Source of the DNA: Antarcticibacterium sp. 1MA-6-2
Lineage (GTDB): Bacteria; Bacteroidota; Bacteroidia; Flavobacteriales; Flavobacteriaceae
Length of the DNA: 64,000 nucleotides
Direction: 5' to 3'
Assembly: GCF_021535135.1 (NCBI RefSeq)
Contig: NZ_CP091036.1
Span: forward strand, 2,170,001 to 2,234,000
A model generated the notes under the pieces. It was not told the DNA's origin. It made no database searches and saw only the letters and a program-made list of their open reading frames with translations. A program made the translations under genes and the position numbers. This document shows, piece by piece, positions 9,858 through 20,866 of this stretch (its first letter is position 1; each line of letters starts with the position of its first letter).

Positions 9858-10310
9858 ATGGATTATTTCATCTGGGCCAGGGTTATTCATGTCCTGGCAG
9901 TTGTTTTATGGATAGGTGGTGTGGCAATGGTCACTACTGTACTTATTCCTGCGGTGAAAAAAATGGAATCTCCCCGCGAGCGGATGGAAACCTTTGAAAA
10001 ATTAGAAGGAAAATTTGCTTTACAGGCGAAAATCACTACTATTCTAACTGCTTTGAGCGGATTTTATATGCTGTATTACATGGACGCATGGGAACGGTTC
10101 CTGTATTTACAGTTTTGGTGGCTGCACGCTATGGTCCTGGTGTGGTTAATTTTCACAATCATTCTGTTTATTTTAGAGCCTTTGGTTCTTCATAAAGTCT
10201 TTAAAAGTTATGCTATAAAACATCCTGAGAAGACATTTACTTTCCTTCACAAGGCGCACTGGATTTTATTTATTTTAAGTTTGGTAACCATACTTGGTGC
10301 TGTTGCTTAA
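9858..10310 (+). CDS. CopD-like four-helix membrane protein
   Basis: A 150-residue integral membrane protein with four hydrophobic segments and histidines at membrane faces (RVIHVLAVVLWIGGVAM, WLHAMVLVW, HKAHWILF). The motif W(I/V)GG after H resembles CopD/DUF2269-type proteins, which may bind heme or copper. It stands alone on the plus strand. Function in this strain cannot be fixed from sequence. Confidence 0.65.
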   Translation: MDYFIWARVIHVLAVVLWIGGVAMVTTVLIPAVKKMESPRERMETFEKLEGKFALQAKITTILTALSGFYMLYYMDAWERFLYLQFWWLHAMVLVWLIFTIILFILEPLVLHKVFKSYAIKHPEKTFTFLHKAHWILFILSLVTILGAVA

Positions 10311-10487
10311 GCAGCCACGGATTGTTCTTTTTTTAAAAAACTCCTGTAGATACCTAATAAGGTTTCATGTTCACAACTCCTGATATGACACTTTAGGAAG
10401 AATTATCAAATGGGCAGATATTAGCATATAAAAAATTCTCAAAAGGGTGTTCAGGAAAATTATTGTGCTCATTATGATGAACGATCA

Positions 10488-10922
10488 ATGAAAGGCGAGC
10501 AGGTAAATCATCTTTTCCAAACAATGTCTCTGGACATCACTCATGTAGATGAAACTAACCGGGTAATTTTCTACAACCGTGGCGAGGAAAGATTTTTCCC
10601 CCGAAGCACGTGAATTATGGGCCGAGTGCAACATTGTCATCCCCCTAAAAGTGTTGGTACTGTTTTAAAAATCTTGAAGAATTTAATAAAACGCACAAAG
10701 ACTGAACCCTCCTTCTGGATCAATATCAGGAAAAAATAAATCTGCATTAGATATTTTGCTGTTCGTGACTATAAGAAAAATCATAAAGGAGTTGCAGGAT
10801 ATTCACAGGATATTACTGAAATTACAAATATAACAGGGGAAAAACGACATCTGGATTTGAATTATCAGAATATTGAAAAATATTGGAGTAACATCCTTAA
10901 ATTTATAAAATGGTGTTTATAG
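10488..10922 (+). pseudogene. Decayed PAS-domain (DUF438-type) protein
   Basis: Pieces of one PAS-domain protein can be read in more than one frame: FYNRGEERFFPRS, then after a stop HCHPPKSVGTVLKIL, then in another frame RYFAVRDYKKNHKGVAGYSQ and DITEITNITGEKRHLDL. These match the C-terminal PAS half of DUF438 proteins in order. There are several stops and frame changes, and the N-terminal half is missing. Unlike most other breaks in this window they are not explained by RCCGGY sites, so real decay is likely. The end overlaps the lplA start. Confidence 0.6.
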
Positions 10923-11949
10923 ATAACGAAGGGAATAACGATCCGCACATTAACCTGGCACTGGAGGAATATGCTCTCCGCAATTTTGACGCGAAGACGA
11001 ATTACTTGTTGTTCTATATTAATGAACCCTCTATTATAATTGGCAGGAATCAAAATACGCTGGAGGAGATTAATTTTGATTATGTGGAAGAGAATAATAT
11101 ACACGTTGTACGCAGAATGTCTGGCGGAGGTACGGTCTATCACGACTTCGGAAATCTCAATTTCAGCTTTATTACAGATCACGATGTAAAAAGTCTAAAC
11201 AACTTTCAAAAATTCACAGAGCTTAATAAAGGTGCTGAACAAAATGGGAGTTCCGGCAGAATTAAAAGGCAGGAATGACATTGTTGCCAATGATAAAAAG
11301 ATTTCAGGGAATGCGCAGTTCTCTACAGGAAAAAGAATGTTTCATCATGGCACCTTGCTCCTCAATAGTGATCTAAATGAGGTAACAAAGGCGCTGAATG
11401 TCAAGATGAATAAGATCCAGTCCAAAGGACATAAATCTGTGCGGAGCAGGGTAGCCAACATAAGTGAATTTCTTGAGGAAAAGATAGATATAGAAACTTT
11501 TCGGTCTATGGTCTTAAAAGGGTTATATGAAGAAGGAGAAGATTTTGAAACCTACAAACTTTCTGAACAGGAATGGGAAGCTGTCTTAAAATTAAAGGAC
11601 GAAAAATATGGAACCTGGGACTGGAACTACGGTAGCTCACCCAAGTTTAACATCCAGCGAGCAAAGAGATTTGCAGCCGGGGAAATTGATGTGCGGATAT
11701 TTGTTGAAAAAGGAAAAATTACAGAATTTAAGATCTATGGAGACTTCTTTGGATCTAAACCTGTAGAAACATTAGAAAAACTCTTTTTAGGTGCCCGGTA
11801 TGATAGGCAGGAAATATCCCGTATTCTTGAACTAAGTGATAATAGAAGAATATTTTGGTGCTGTTACAAAAGAAGATTATCTCGATTTGGTTCACGGTAA
11901 TGACGAGGATCTGCCAGGTATTCCAGCCCGGGAAGGGAATATGATCTAA
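10910..11949 (+). CDS. lplA: Lipoate-protein ligase A (frameshifted)
   Basis: About 346 residues after bridging two breaks. It ligates lipoate to carrier proteins via lipoyl-AMP. Family signatures are NEPSIIIGRNQNTLEEIN, RRMSGGGTVYHDFGNLNFSF and GRNDIVANDKKISGNAQ; a C-terminal accessory domain ends in NDEDLPGIPAREGNMI. The first break near 11236 lies within FTEPVIKVLNKMG, where GCCGGT is expected and two bases are lost. The second near 11850 (SDIEEYFGAV) is a different small indel near ATAATA. No partner gene is adjacent. Confidence 0.88.
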
Positions 11950-11985
11950 AAACTAATTTGCGGAACAGTAAAATTTGAGCAAAAA

Positions 11986-12014
11986 AAGAGGTCATCTAAA
12001 ACAGACGACCTCTT
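11986..12014. terminator. Bidirectional hairpin terminator
   Basis: A near-perfect stem, AAGAGGTC(A/G)TCT... pairing with ...AGACGACCTCTT, lies between the converging lplA and PepSY-like genes, with an A run on the left that becomes a T run for the minus strand. Confidence 0.7.
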
Positions 12015-12040
12015 CAATCATTAGTTTTTTGACTAATTAA

Positions 12041-12472
12041 CTAATCTATTTTGAGAAATTTTCCATTGTTATCAAACTCAACTTCGATTCCGTTTGATAA
12101 TTCAACTTCCTGACCTTTCCCTTGTTTTTCCCAACCTATGATTTTTGCATCGGGATGATTAGATTTTAAATACGTAGTAATACTGGCAGGTATAGCCGCT
12201 TCTGGTATAGCCTCATTATTTTGGCTATCTATTTCAATAATATTACCATTCTCGTCAAAATCCAGCTGTAACCCATTGGAGAGTCTAACTTCATATTTTT
12301 CATCTTCCCAAATTTCCCAGCTGCTATTTTCCTTTACTTCTTCTGTTTGAAGGTTAGAAAAATGCTTGCTAATAAAATCCTGTGCAGTTTTAGGTAATTT
12401 GTCGTTTGTTGATTGTGCCATCATTCCTATTGAAAATAACATAACCAATCCACTTAACATCACTCTTTTCAT
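12041..12472 (-). CDS. Secreted PepSY-like protein (tandem repeats)
   Basis: A 143-residue protein with an N-terminal signal peptide (VMLSGLVMLFSIGMMAQ). Two PepSY-like (DUF2874) repeats follow, each with the pattern SW..W.DEKYEVRLSNGLQLDFDENG and IIGWEKQ..GQEVELSNGIEVEFD. These are common periplasmic proteins of Bacteroidota with no settled role. It converges on lplA. Confidence 0.8.
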   Translation of the reverse strand: MKRVMLSGLVMLFSIGMMAQSTNDKLPKTAQDFISKHFSNLQTEEVKENSSWEIWEDEKYEVRLSNGLQLDFDENGNIIEIDSQNNEAIPEAAIPASITTYLKSNHPDAKIIGWEKQGKGQEVELSNGIEVEFDNNGKFLKID

Positions 12473-12652
12473 AATTCTTGTTTTTTAATTACAGGACAAA
12501 ATAAAGGTCCAAAACTGAAAAAAATTAGGAATACTCAATCTTTCTATTCCTAAATGTTTCCTAAAAGCACTTATATCTTTCAAAAATTCCAATGCGCTTT
12601 TTCATCATTTAATTGGAGTCAATAAAAATATAAACCTGTGCAATCTTACCAC

Positions 12653-13324
12653 ATGAGGAATAAAATATTTGCTGTATTAGTATGCTTTTTCATTATTACA
12701 TTTTCATTTTCACAGGATTCTCAATCATTCTATTATGAGAATGAATTTGAAATCTCCATTCCTCTTAAAAATAATTGGTCTATAGATTTTGGCGCAGGAA
12801 ATCGTGGACTGTTACAGGAGAAACTAAATGGGAAAAGTATAAGCGGGTATCAACATGAGCACCTGGAACTTAATCATTTTACTAAATATAAAGCAAAGGA
12901 ATTCCTTGCGATAAGCCTGGGATTAAGGTATCGATTTAGAGAAATTTTTGATAGTTTCAATAGGGACGAAATTAGAATTATAGAACAGATAGAAATAGGA
13001 TCTACCAACTCTTCTCTCCCAATATCACATAGATTTAGGTTGGAACAGCGTTTTAGGGAAGAGACCATCCATCGGGTAAGGTACGCACTCCAATTTTCCC
13101 GACCTTTAATTGATGAATTCTCTGTAGGATTGGCAACAGAAGCTTTATTTGCTTTTTCAAGGCCTTCTAAACCGGAAGCAGAACAAAGGTTTTCTCTCGG
13201 TTTTGAAAATACTTCCTTTAAAGATTTAAAGTTAGGGCTTGATTTAGAATACCGTATTGAAAACTACACCCGTACTCCCGGTCACGAATTCTTTCTTATT
13301 ACCGGGGTCTCTTTTTCCCTATAA
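12653..13324 (+). CDS. DUF2490 beta-barrel-like outer membrane protein
   Basis: About 223 residues from the start MRNKIFAVLVCFFIITFSFS, a clear signal peptide; the upstream in-frame ATG at 12638 would add five residues before it. The rest is alternating beta-rich sequence (GLRYRFREIF, FRLEQRFRE, ALQFSRPL, LEYRIENYTR) ending in an aromatic/hydrophobic strand GVSFSL typical of outer-membrane barrels. Matches DUF2490 by pattern. Function unknown. Confidence 0.75.
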   Translation: MRNKIFAVLVCFFIITFSFSQDSQSFYYENEFEISIPLKNNWSIDFGAGNRGLLQEKLNGKSISGYQHEHLELNHFTKYKAKEFLAISLGLRYRFREIFDSFNRDEIRIIEQIEIGSTNSSLPISHRFRLEQRFREETIHRVRYALQFSRPLIDEFSVGLATEALFAFSRPSKPEAEQRFSLGFENTSFKDLKLGLDLEYRIENYTRTPGHEFFLITGVSFSL

Positions 13325-13513
13325 AAATTACTGTACCAGATAATTGCATGGAGGTGATAAAGTTTATCATTCTGTTCGCGAACACTAAAATTATCAATCG
13401 TAAAAAAGCAAAATTATAGCCGCTCCTGCGCTTCTCTTCTGTCATTATTTCAGCTAAATCTTATTTAAAAATAAACTAGGAAACTTTTTTTGTTTTTTAG
13501 TTTATTTTGGTGT

Positions 13514-13521
13514 TATCTTTG
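13514..13521 (+). promoter_or_regulatory. Probable -7 promoter box of the efflux operon
   Basis: TATCTTTG matches the Bacteroidota -7 consensus TAnnTTTG and lies 37 bases before the tolC-like start, preceded by T-rich DNA containing TTG triplets at a -33-like distance. Confidence 0.55.
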
Positions 13522-13558
13522 CATTCGATTTAAAGATGATTCAAATACAATAAGTAAA

Positions 13559-14902
13559 ATGAAAAAGTTATTAATTGGTCTATTATTGACCAGCAGTTTT
13601 AGCTTTGCCCAGGAATCTCCTATTGAGCTAAATCTTCCAAAAGCAGTTTCCTACGCACTGGAAAACAAAGCGGAAGCTCAAAAGGCGCGGCTTGATATTG
13701 AGCAGGCTAATGCAAAGATTGCAGAGGTAAGAGCCAATGCTTTACCAAATATTTCGGCAAATGCGAATACAACCTTCAATCCTCTTTTGCAACAAAACCT
13801 GTTACCGGGGGAGATTTTTGGAATGCCAGGTGAGGATATTGCTGTCGCATTAGGAAGGAAATGGACTTCTAATGCCAATGCCCAACTTACCCAAACACTT
13901 TTCAATCAACAGGTATTTACGGGATTAAAAGCAGCCAGGTCCACCAAGGAGTTTTACCAGCTAAATGCACAGTTAACGAATGAAGAAATAATTGAAAAGG
14001 TAGCCACTGCTTATTACCAGGTATACCAAACGCAGCAAATGCTGGAAAACCTACAGAGTAATCTAGAGTTGACCGAACAAACTGTGAACATTGTTAAAGG
14101 CTTATTTGAAAACGGACTCGCCAAAGAAATTGACTATGATCGCAGTAAAGTAGCGCTTAACAATCTAATTGCCAGCAGGCAGCAGGCCCTTAATGCTGTA
14201 GAACTTAGTGAAAATGCATTAAAGTTTATGATAGGTATGTCTATGTCACAAGAGATAAGATTACCTGCTGAAGCCTTTCAACCTGTAGTTCTTCCAGGAA
14301 AAAACCTGGAAATGAATGAGAGAACAGAGTTACAGCTCTTAAACAAGCAAATTGAGCTGTTAAACTGGCAGAAAAAAGCAACCCTTGCAGAGTATTATCC
14401 ATCGGCAGCTCTTGTGGCTAATTATGGCTGGCTGGGACAGGGAGACGTAGTACCGCTTTGGAATGGTAAGGACAAAGGAGTCTTTTGGTCCGATCTTTCA
14501 GCTGTGGGTTTAAATATCCAAATCCCAATTTTTAACGGGGGAGCAACCAAATCCAGGGTAAAACAAAATCAAATAGATATAGAAAAAGCCCAGGCCGATT
14601 TTCGGGAGACTGAACTCGCCCTTCAACTTGCCTATAGCAATGCTCTGGCGCAGCTGGAAAACAACCTTATTACCATTAGAACACAGGAAGAAAATGTGGA
14701 GTTGGCACAGGAAGTTTATCAGGATACCCAAAATAACTATGGATTGGGCTTAGCCAGTCTAAACGATATGCTTGATGCTGAAAGAGATTTGGCTGAAGCT
14801 AAAAATAATCTTACTAATGCCCGTCTCGACTACAAATTAGCGGAAGTAGAGCTATTAAAATCACAGGGGAAATTAGAAACTCTTAATGAAAACAACCTTT
14901 AA
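13559..14902 (+). CDS. TolC-family outer membrane efflux protein
   Basis: About 447 residues from the start MKKLLIGLLLTSSFSFAQ, a signal peptide ending in FAQ. Two repeats of a long coiled-coil/barrel unit follow, with TolC features such as ANALPNISANANTTFNPLL, ATAYYQVYQTQQML, KEIDYDRSKVALNNL and GLASLNDMLDAERDLAEAKNN. It is the outer-membrane channel of a tripartite efflux pump encoded by the next two genes, whose adaptor starts two bases after its stop. I reject the longer upstream start because it precedes the signal peptide. Confidence 0.93.
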   Translation: MKKLLIGLLLTSSFSFAQESPIELNLPKAVSYALENKAEAQKARLDIEQANAKIAEVRANALPNISANANTTFNPLLQQNLLPGEIFGMPGEDIAVALGRKWTSNANAQLTQTLFNQQVFTGLKAARSTKEFYQLNAQLTNEEIIEKVATAYYQVYQTQQMLENLQSNLELTEQTVNIVKGLFENGLAKEIDYDRSKVALNNLIASRQQALNAVELSENALKFMIGMSMSQEIRLPAEAFQPVVLPGKNLEMNERTELQLLNKQIELLNWQKKATLAEYYPSAALVANYGWLGQGDVVPLWNGKDKGVFWSDLSAVGLNIQIPIFNGGATKSRVKQNQIDIEKAQADFRETELALQLAYSNALAQLENNLITIRTQEENVELAQEVYQDTQNNYGLGLASLNDMLDAERDLAEAKNNLTNARLDYKLAEVELLKSQGKLETLNENNL

Positions 14903-14903
14903 A

Positions 14904-15960
14904 ATGAAAAAGAAAACAATAATTACAATAGTAGCTTTGGCAGGTGTTGCCTTAATTTTCTTCCTTATCCTTAGAAATAATAAGAGTAAAAATGAGCAGG
15001 AACTTAATATTGTTGCTCAAAAAAATACTGAGATCGCCGTAAGAACAGCAGAAGCTGCAAAAGAAAGTATTAGTGGCAGGTTCACGGTGAACGGTACCTT
15101 CCAGCCGGAGACCCGTGCAAATATTTCGGCAGAAATGGGAGGACAAATTGTTGCGATATTGGTTGAAGAAGGCAGTATAGTGAAGGCGGGCCAGATAGTT
15201 GCCAGACTTTCCGGAGATAAGATTAATGTGAATGTTAATAATGCAAAGGCCAACCTTGACAACGCAGTTTCTACATTGGAGAGATATGAATCTGCATATA
15301 AAACTGGTGGTGTCACAGCAGTTCAACTGGATCAGGCTCGTTTACAGGTTCAAAATGCCAGAGCACAGCATCAATCTGCACAACTTAGCTCAGGAGATAC
15401 CAACGTTAGATCCAAAGTAAGCGGGATTGTTAACCAGAAGATGGTTGAACCGGGAATGGTAGTGGGTGCAGGTACTCCAATAGTTGAAGTTGTAAATATT
15501 TCCTCTCTTAAATTAAAGGTCGAGGTAGATGAAGCTTTGGTTAGCAATTTAGAGATGGGAGATACTGTAAACATTGTGCCAAGCGTCACCAGGGATACTA
15601 TAAGCGGAAAAATAAGCTTTATAGCTCCTGCTTCTAATGGAGCACTAAAATTCCCGGTAGAAATTACGATAGATAACACTGAAAACAAGTTTAGAGCAGG
15701 TATGTATGCTACTGCAGTTTTCAACCAGGCAGGACTTGAAAATGTTCTTACAATTCCAAGGGAAGCTTTTGTGGGTAGTGTAAGTGATAACCAGGTGTTC
15801 CTTGTAGACAACGGTACAGCAAAACTTACAAAAATTAAGACTGGGGTAAATTACGGAAGTAAAGTCCAGGTAACTAAGTGGACTTAATGAGGGAGATGTG
15901 GTGGTAACCAGTGGACAAATTAATCTTACTGATAACACTGCGGTTAAAATCTTAAAATAA
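14904..15960 (+). CDS. RND efflux periplasmic adaptor, HlyD/AcrA family (frameshifted)
   Basis: About 351 residues after removing one extra base near 15881. The N-terminus is a membrane anchor (KKKTIITIVALAGVALIFFLILR). A split lipoyl domain (GQIVAILVEEGSIVKAGQIVA and KVSGIVNQKMVEPGMVVG) flanks an alpha-hairpin rich in Q and A, followed by a beta-barrel domain. The frame breaks in VQVT-GGLNEGDVVVTSG, where ACCGGT fits. It links the TolC channel and the RND pump. Confidence 0.92.
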
Positions 15961-15973
15961 AAGATAAAAAGAA

Positions 15974-18900
15974 ATGAAATTAGCACAGGTTTCAATAAAA
16001 AGACCCAGTCTCGTGATAGTAATGCTAGCGTTACTCATCCTGGGAGGTCTTTTCAGCTATAGTCAGCTCAACTATGAGTTGATTCCAAAATTCGAAGTGA
16101 AGGTGGTAACAGTGATGACAATTTATCCCGGTGCATCACCTGCTGAAGTAGAAAATACAGTCTCCCGTAAAGTGGAAGACGCAATTTCTTCTTTGGAAAA
16201 TATAAAAAAGATCCAGACAAAGTCTTTCGAAAGTCTTTCTCTTGTAACGATTCAACTTACTAATGATGCAGATGTTGACTTTGCATTAAATGAAGCTCAG
16301 AGAAAAATTAATGCCATTCGGTCAGATCTTCCGGAGGATATAGATGAACCATCACTTTCGCAGTTCTCGCTTTCAGATTTGCTTAGGTGGTAAGTATGGG
16401 GGTATCTGGGAATCTTTCAGAAAATGAACTTTATGATCTTATTGATCAAAAAATCCAGCCAGCTTTTTCCAGACTTCAGGGAGTGGCACAGGTGACTATG
16501 GTTGGAGGTCAGGAACGGGAGATCAGGGTAAATTTAGATCCCAACAAGCTTGAAGGTTATGGCCTTACCATTCCAATGGTACAACAAATCATTACTGCCT
16601 CCAACCTGGATTTTCCTACTAGTAATCTTACTACAAGAGAAAACACAACTCTTATACGTCTTTCAGGAAAAATTCAGTCAGTTGATGAGCTTAGGAATTT
16701 AGTTATTGCTTCTCAAAATGGGCAAAACATCAGGTTATCAGATGTAGCTGAAGTTCAGGACACCCAGAAGGAAGTTGAGAAAATAGCAAGGATAGATCGT
16801 CAAAATACAATTTTGCTTCAGGTTCAAAAACAAACTGATGCCAACGCTGTAAAAGTAAGTGAACTTGTTCAGGAGAAAATGGCAGAAATTGAGCAGCTTT
16901 ATGCTGAACAGGGAGTGAAAATTACAATGGCGAATGACACCTCTGTATTTACTCTTGCCGCAGCAAATTCTGTAATAAAGGATCTTTTAATTGCCGTGGG
17001 ACTGGTAGCATTTGTAATGTTGTTCTTCCTGCACAGTTACAGGAATGCCCTTATAGTAATGGTAGCAATTCCTACTTCACTTATTGCCACCTTCATTGGA
17101 ATGTTGATGTTAGGCTACAGTTTAAACCTAATGAGTTTACTCGCGCTTTCACTTGTGGTAGGTATTCTTGTTGATGATGCGATTGTGGTAATTGAAAACA
17201 TTCACCGCCATATGGAAATGGGTAAAAATAAAGTACGTGCGGCTTATGACGGAGCAAAAGAAATTGGCTTTACAGTAACGGCTATTACACTTGTAATTGT
17301 GGTGGTATTCCTTCCTATTGCTTTAAGTACAGGACTTGTTGCAAATATTATTTCTCAATTTTGTGTTACGGTGATCATTGCAACTTTGCTGTCTTTGTTA
17401 GTTTCTTTTACAGTTGTTCCCTGGTTATTCTCCAGATATGGAAAACTTGAGCTTATAAGTGGAGATTCTTTCTTTGGAAAGATAATTCACAAATTTGAAG
17501 CAGGTCTTACCTGGTTTACCCAGGAGGTTACCAAGATCCTTCACTGGTCCCTTGATAATAAAGTAAAAACCTTTTTAATAGTTTTTGTTCTTTTCGCCAG
17601 CTCGATTTCATTGGTGGCAATGGGATACATTGGATCAGATTTCTTTCCACGGACAGACAGGGGTGAATTTCTTGTGCAACTGGAAATAGATAAGGATGCT
17701 TCTATAGAGGAAACTAACTTTGTAACTCAAAAAGCTGAAAATTACCTCTCCCAACTTCCGGAGGTAGACCGAATGATTACAACCGTAGGACAGTCCAGCA
17801 GTGGTGGTTTGGGAGGTGCCCAGGCTACCAATTACAAATCGGAAATTACGGTGACCCTGGTAGATAAATCTGAAAGGGATGAAAAAACAAACGTTTTTGC
17901 TGCAAGGCTTACCCGTGATCTTGAACAGGAATTGGTTGGTGCTAAAATTACTACTGTACCCGTGGGGATAATTGGTGCAGAGCAGGCACCACTTCAAATG
18001 ACCATTACCGGAAACAGTTTTGAAGAGGCCCTGGCATATGCTGAAACAGCTGAAGACCTGCTTAGAAATATTGAAGGAGCTACTGAAATTGAATTAAGTG
18101 TAGAAGAAGGAAACCCTGAAATATCAGTTAATGTTGATAGAGATAAAATGGCCTCTTTAGGGTTAAACGTTGCTACAGTTGGACAAACCTTACGTACAGC
18201 TTTCAGCGGAAATACCGATAATAAGTACCGTACAGGAAATAATGAATACGACATCAATATAATTTTTGATGAAGCTGCCCGAAACAATATTGAGGACGTA
18301 CAGAATATTCAGTTTACCAACCCTCAGGGACAAACAATTAATTTAGCACAGTTCGCTGATATTAGTTACGAATCAGGGCCTTCTTTGCTGGAACGTTATG
18401 ACCGTTCCCCCTCTGTGACCGTTATGGCACAAACCGTAGGGAAAACCACGGGAGCAGTAGCTCAGGAATGGGAAGAAAAATTGGCAAATGTTGAGAAGCC
18501 TAAAGGAGTGGAATGGTCCTGGGGTGGTAACATGGAAAACCAAAGTGAAGGTTTTGGTACCCTTGGAATAGCTCTTTTAGCCGCCATTATGTTAGTATAT
18601 ATGATTATGGTGGTACTTTATGATGACTTTATAAAGCCATTTATTGTATTATTTTCTATTCCATTGTCTTTCATTGGTGCTCTGTGGGCATTAGCTCTTA
18701 CTAACCAAAGTTTAAACATTTTTACCATTTTGGGTATTATTATGCTTATTGGATTGGTAGCCAAAAATGCTATCCTACTTGTAGATTTTGCGAATCACAG
18801 GCTGGCGCACGGGGAAAATATCCGTACAGCTTTAATTCAGGCGAATCACGCTCGTTTAAGACCAATTTTAATGACCACAATAGCCATGGTGTTCGGGATG

Positions 18901-19134
18901 CTACCTATTGCACTTGCATCTGGAGCCGGGGCTGAGATGAATAATGGTTTAGCCATTGTAATTATAGGTGGATTATTATCTTCCCTGTTTTTAACCCTGG
19001 TAATCGTTCCCGTAGTGTTTATGATTTTTGTGCGATTGGAGGAGAAATTCTTCAAGAAAGAAGAGAAGAATTACGAGGAGTTAATGGTGGCAGAATATGA
19101 TCACGTAGATCCAAAACACGAATTCGAATTCTAG
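15974..19134 (+). CDS. RND multidrug efflux transporter, AcrB/HAE1 family (frameshifted)
   Basis: About 1052 residues after bridging a two-base gain near 16384 (SDLPVVSMGVSGN, where GCCGGT is expected). Twelve transmembrane segments, two large periplasmic loops, and the proton-relay region LVVGILVDDAIVVIENIHRH with adjacent aspartates are visible; the second half repeats it (IMLIGLVAKNAILLVDFANH). It exports hydrophobic or toxic compounds with proton antiport. It starts 13 bases after the adaptor and is followed by a hairpin. Confidence 0.95.
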
Positions 19135-19140
19135 ATTTAT

Positions 19141-19175
19141 TAAGAGCTGGCTGGCCCTGCACCAGTCAGCTTCTT
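19141..19175 (+). terminator. Hairpin after the RND pump gene
   Basis: AAGAGCTGGCTGG and CCAGTCAGCTTCTT form an imperfect stem around CCCTGCA directly after the RND stop codon, followed by a T-rich run. Confidence 0.55.
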
Positions 19176-19231
19176 AATTTTTATTAAATTACATTAAATG
19201 CAGGACCTTTAACGAGAACAAACAAATTGCA

Positions 19232-19834
19232 ATGGAGAAAGATGAAGATTTTCTAAACAAAGTATCCCAACTTTTCATCATCAACGGTGCCAAGACTGTG
19301 ACCATGGATGATATCGCAAAGGAGTTGCGAATTTCTAAAAAAACGCTTTATCAAAATTATACAAACAAGGAAAACCTGCTAGAGGAAACCCTGACTTACA
19401 GTATTGAAAAGGTTTTAAACAAGATGCGAAACCTCGACGAAAAGATTGAGAATGCAGTAGAAAGAATGTTTGCCAGAGATGAAGAAATAGAAAGAGCATC
19501 TAAAACAAACGATTCGATCCTCCTGAGACAACTTGTTAAATATTATCCCCAAATTTTCAATAAACACATGTTGTACTTTTCTGAAAAACTTTCAGAAATA
19601 CTGGTACATAACGTTGAAAAAGGACGGGCCCAGGGTTTATACAGGAATGATTTTGACGCCCACCTTTATTCAAAATTATATTTCCAAATGACCATGACCT
19701 ATGACAATTCCCCATACCTGGATACTACACAAATCTCTCGAAATAAGTATCAGCAGGAATCTCTCCTGTTTTATATGAATGCTATTACGACTGAAAAAGG
19801 AAAAGGTATTTTAAAAGAGCTTCAACGATCCTGA
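19232..19834 (+). CDS. TetR/AcrR-family transcriptional regulator
   Basis: A 200-residue protein with an N-terminal helix-turn-helix (NGAKTVTMDDIAKELRISKK then TLYQNYTNKENLLEE), the standard TetR DNA-binding domain, and a helical ligand-binding C-terminal domain. It follows the RND operon on the same strand; such regulators commonly control the adjacent pump. The ligand is not predictable. Confidence 0.88.
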   Translation: MEKDEDFLNKVSQLFIINGAKTVTMDDIAKELRISKKTLYQNYTNKENLLEETLTYSIEKVLNKMRNLDEKIENAVERMFARDEEIERASKTNDSILLRQLVKYYPQIFNKHMLYFSEKLSEILVHNVEKGRAQGLYRNDFDAHLYSKLYFQMTMTYDNSPYLDTTQISRNKYQQESLLFYMNAITTEKGKGILKELQRS

Positions 19835-19954
19835 ACCTAATGATTTTTCTCTCCAAAAATTTGATTCCTTAGCGGGAGCCAGAAAAATTTTTCAAATATT
19901 CTCTACCAACAAAGTCCTGGTTTGAATACTTATAAGACAAAAATAAAACAATAT

Positions 19955-19969
19955 AAGTAATAATACGTA
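19955..19969 (+). promoter_or_regulatory. Putative nitrate-assimilation operator upstream of SUMT gene
   Basis: AAGTAATAATACGTA shares its first 12 bases exactly with the AAGTAATAATACTT palindrome before narK at 27370 and resembles AAGTATAAATACTT before nirB at 33598. It lies about 95 bases before the start of the siroheme gene. The regulator is unknown. Confidence 0.4.
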
Positions 19970-20062
19970 TGTTTAATTTTAAAAGTAAGTAATTTTAGTA
20001 TATATTAGTTCACCCTATTTCATGGGAGCATCACACCCTTTGAATATAAAATTGGAGAAACT

Positions 20063-20839
20063 ATGTGTACTATACCTACAAATAAACCAAAAGTAACTTT
20101 AGTAGGGGCCGGGCCGGGAGATCCTGAATTGCTCACTCTCAAAGCAGTTAAAGCCCTGAAGGATGCAAATGCCGTTCTCTATGATGCTTTGGTAAATGAG
20201 GAAATTTTAAAATATGCACCAAATGCAGTAAAGCTTTTCGTCGGAAAAAGGAAAGGATGCCATTCTTACATGCAGGACCAGATCAATGATTTGATTGTAG
20301 CCTACGCCCTGAGATATGGCAATGTTGTTCGTTTAAAAGGAGGTGATCCTTTTGTCTTTGGACGCGGTCGTGAAGAAATGGACCATCTTGCTAAAGCAGG
20401 AATACCTTCTGAAGTAATTCCGGGTATATCTTCAGCAATTTCGGTTCCTGCCGGGCTGGGAATTCCTGTTACTCACAGAGAGGTTGCACAAAGTTTTTGG
20501 GTACTAACGGGCACTACTTCCGGTCACAAATTATCTCAGGATATAGAACTTTCAGCTCAATCTAAAGCCACAGTAATTATTCTCATGGGAATGAGCAAAT
20601 TATCTGAAATTGTTTCAATATTTACAAAACACGGCAAGGCAGAAATTCCTGTGGCAATTATACAAAATGGAACAAAGGAAAACGAACGTCGCGCTATAGG
20701 AAAAATTTCAAATATTGAGAAAAAGGTTGCCGGAGCAAATCTTTCCTCTCCCGCAATTATAGTAATTGGAGAAGTCGTAGAATTTGCTAATGATAAATTA
20801 TCTGCTCTTGTGGAAGATAATTTAGTTTATTCTAAATAA
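20063..20839 (+). CDS. cobA: Uroporphyrinogen-III C-methyltransferase (SUMT)
   Basis: A 258-residue cytoplasmic enzyme that methylates uroporphyrinogen III to precorrin-2, the first committed step to siroheme, the cofactor of NirB. Signatures are [19 protein letters not shown] at the N-terminus, [16 protein letters not shown] near residue 95, [23 protein letters not shown] near 120 and VILMGM near 173. It converges on the rubredoxin-fusion gene and sits at the edge of the nitrate assimilation cluster, supplying siroheme to it. Confidence 0.95.
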   Translation: MCTIPTNKPKVTLVGAGPGDPELLTLKAVKALKDANAVLYDALVNEEILKYAPNAVKLFVGKRKGCHSYMQDQINDLIVAYALRYGNVVRLKGGDPFVFGRGREEMDHLAKAGIPSEVIPGISSAISVPAGLGIPVTHREVAQSFWVLTGTTSGHKLSQDIELSAQSKATVIILMGMSKLSEIVSIFTKHGKAEIPVAIIQNGTKENERRAIGKISNIEKKVAGANLSSPAIIVIGEVVEFANDKLSALVEDNLVYSK

Positions 20840-20866
20840 GGTTAGTAATATATAACTTTAAGCTTT

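Noticed and set aside
16379..16392. The RND pump as two separate genes
   Set aside because: The two frames join at a conserved SDLPVVSMGVSGN stretch with a two-base gain at an expected GCCGGT, so it is one gene.
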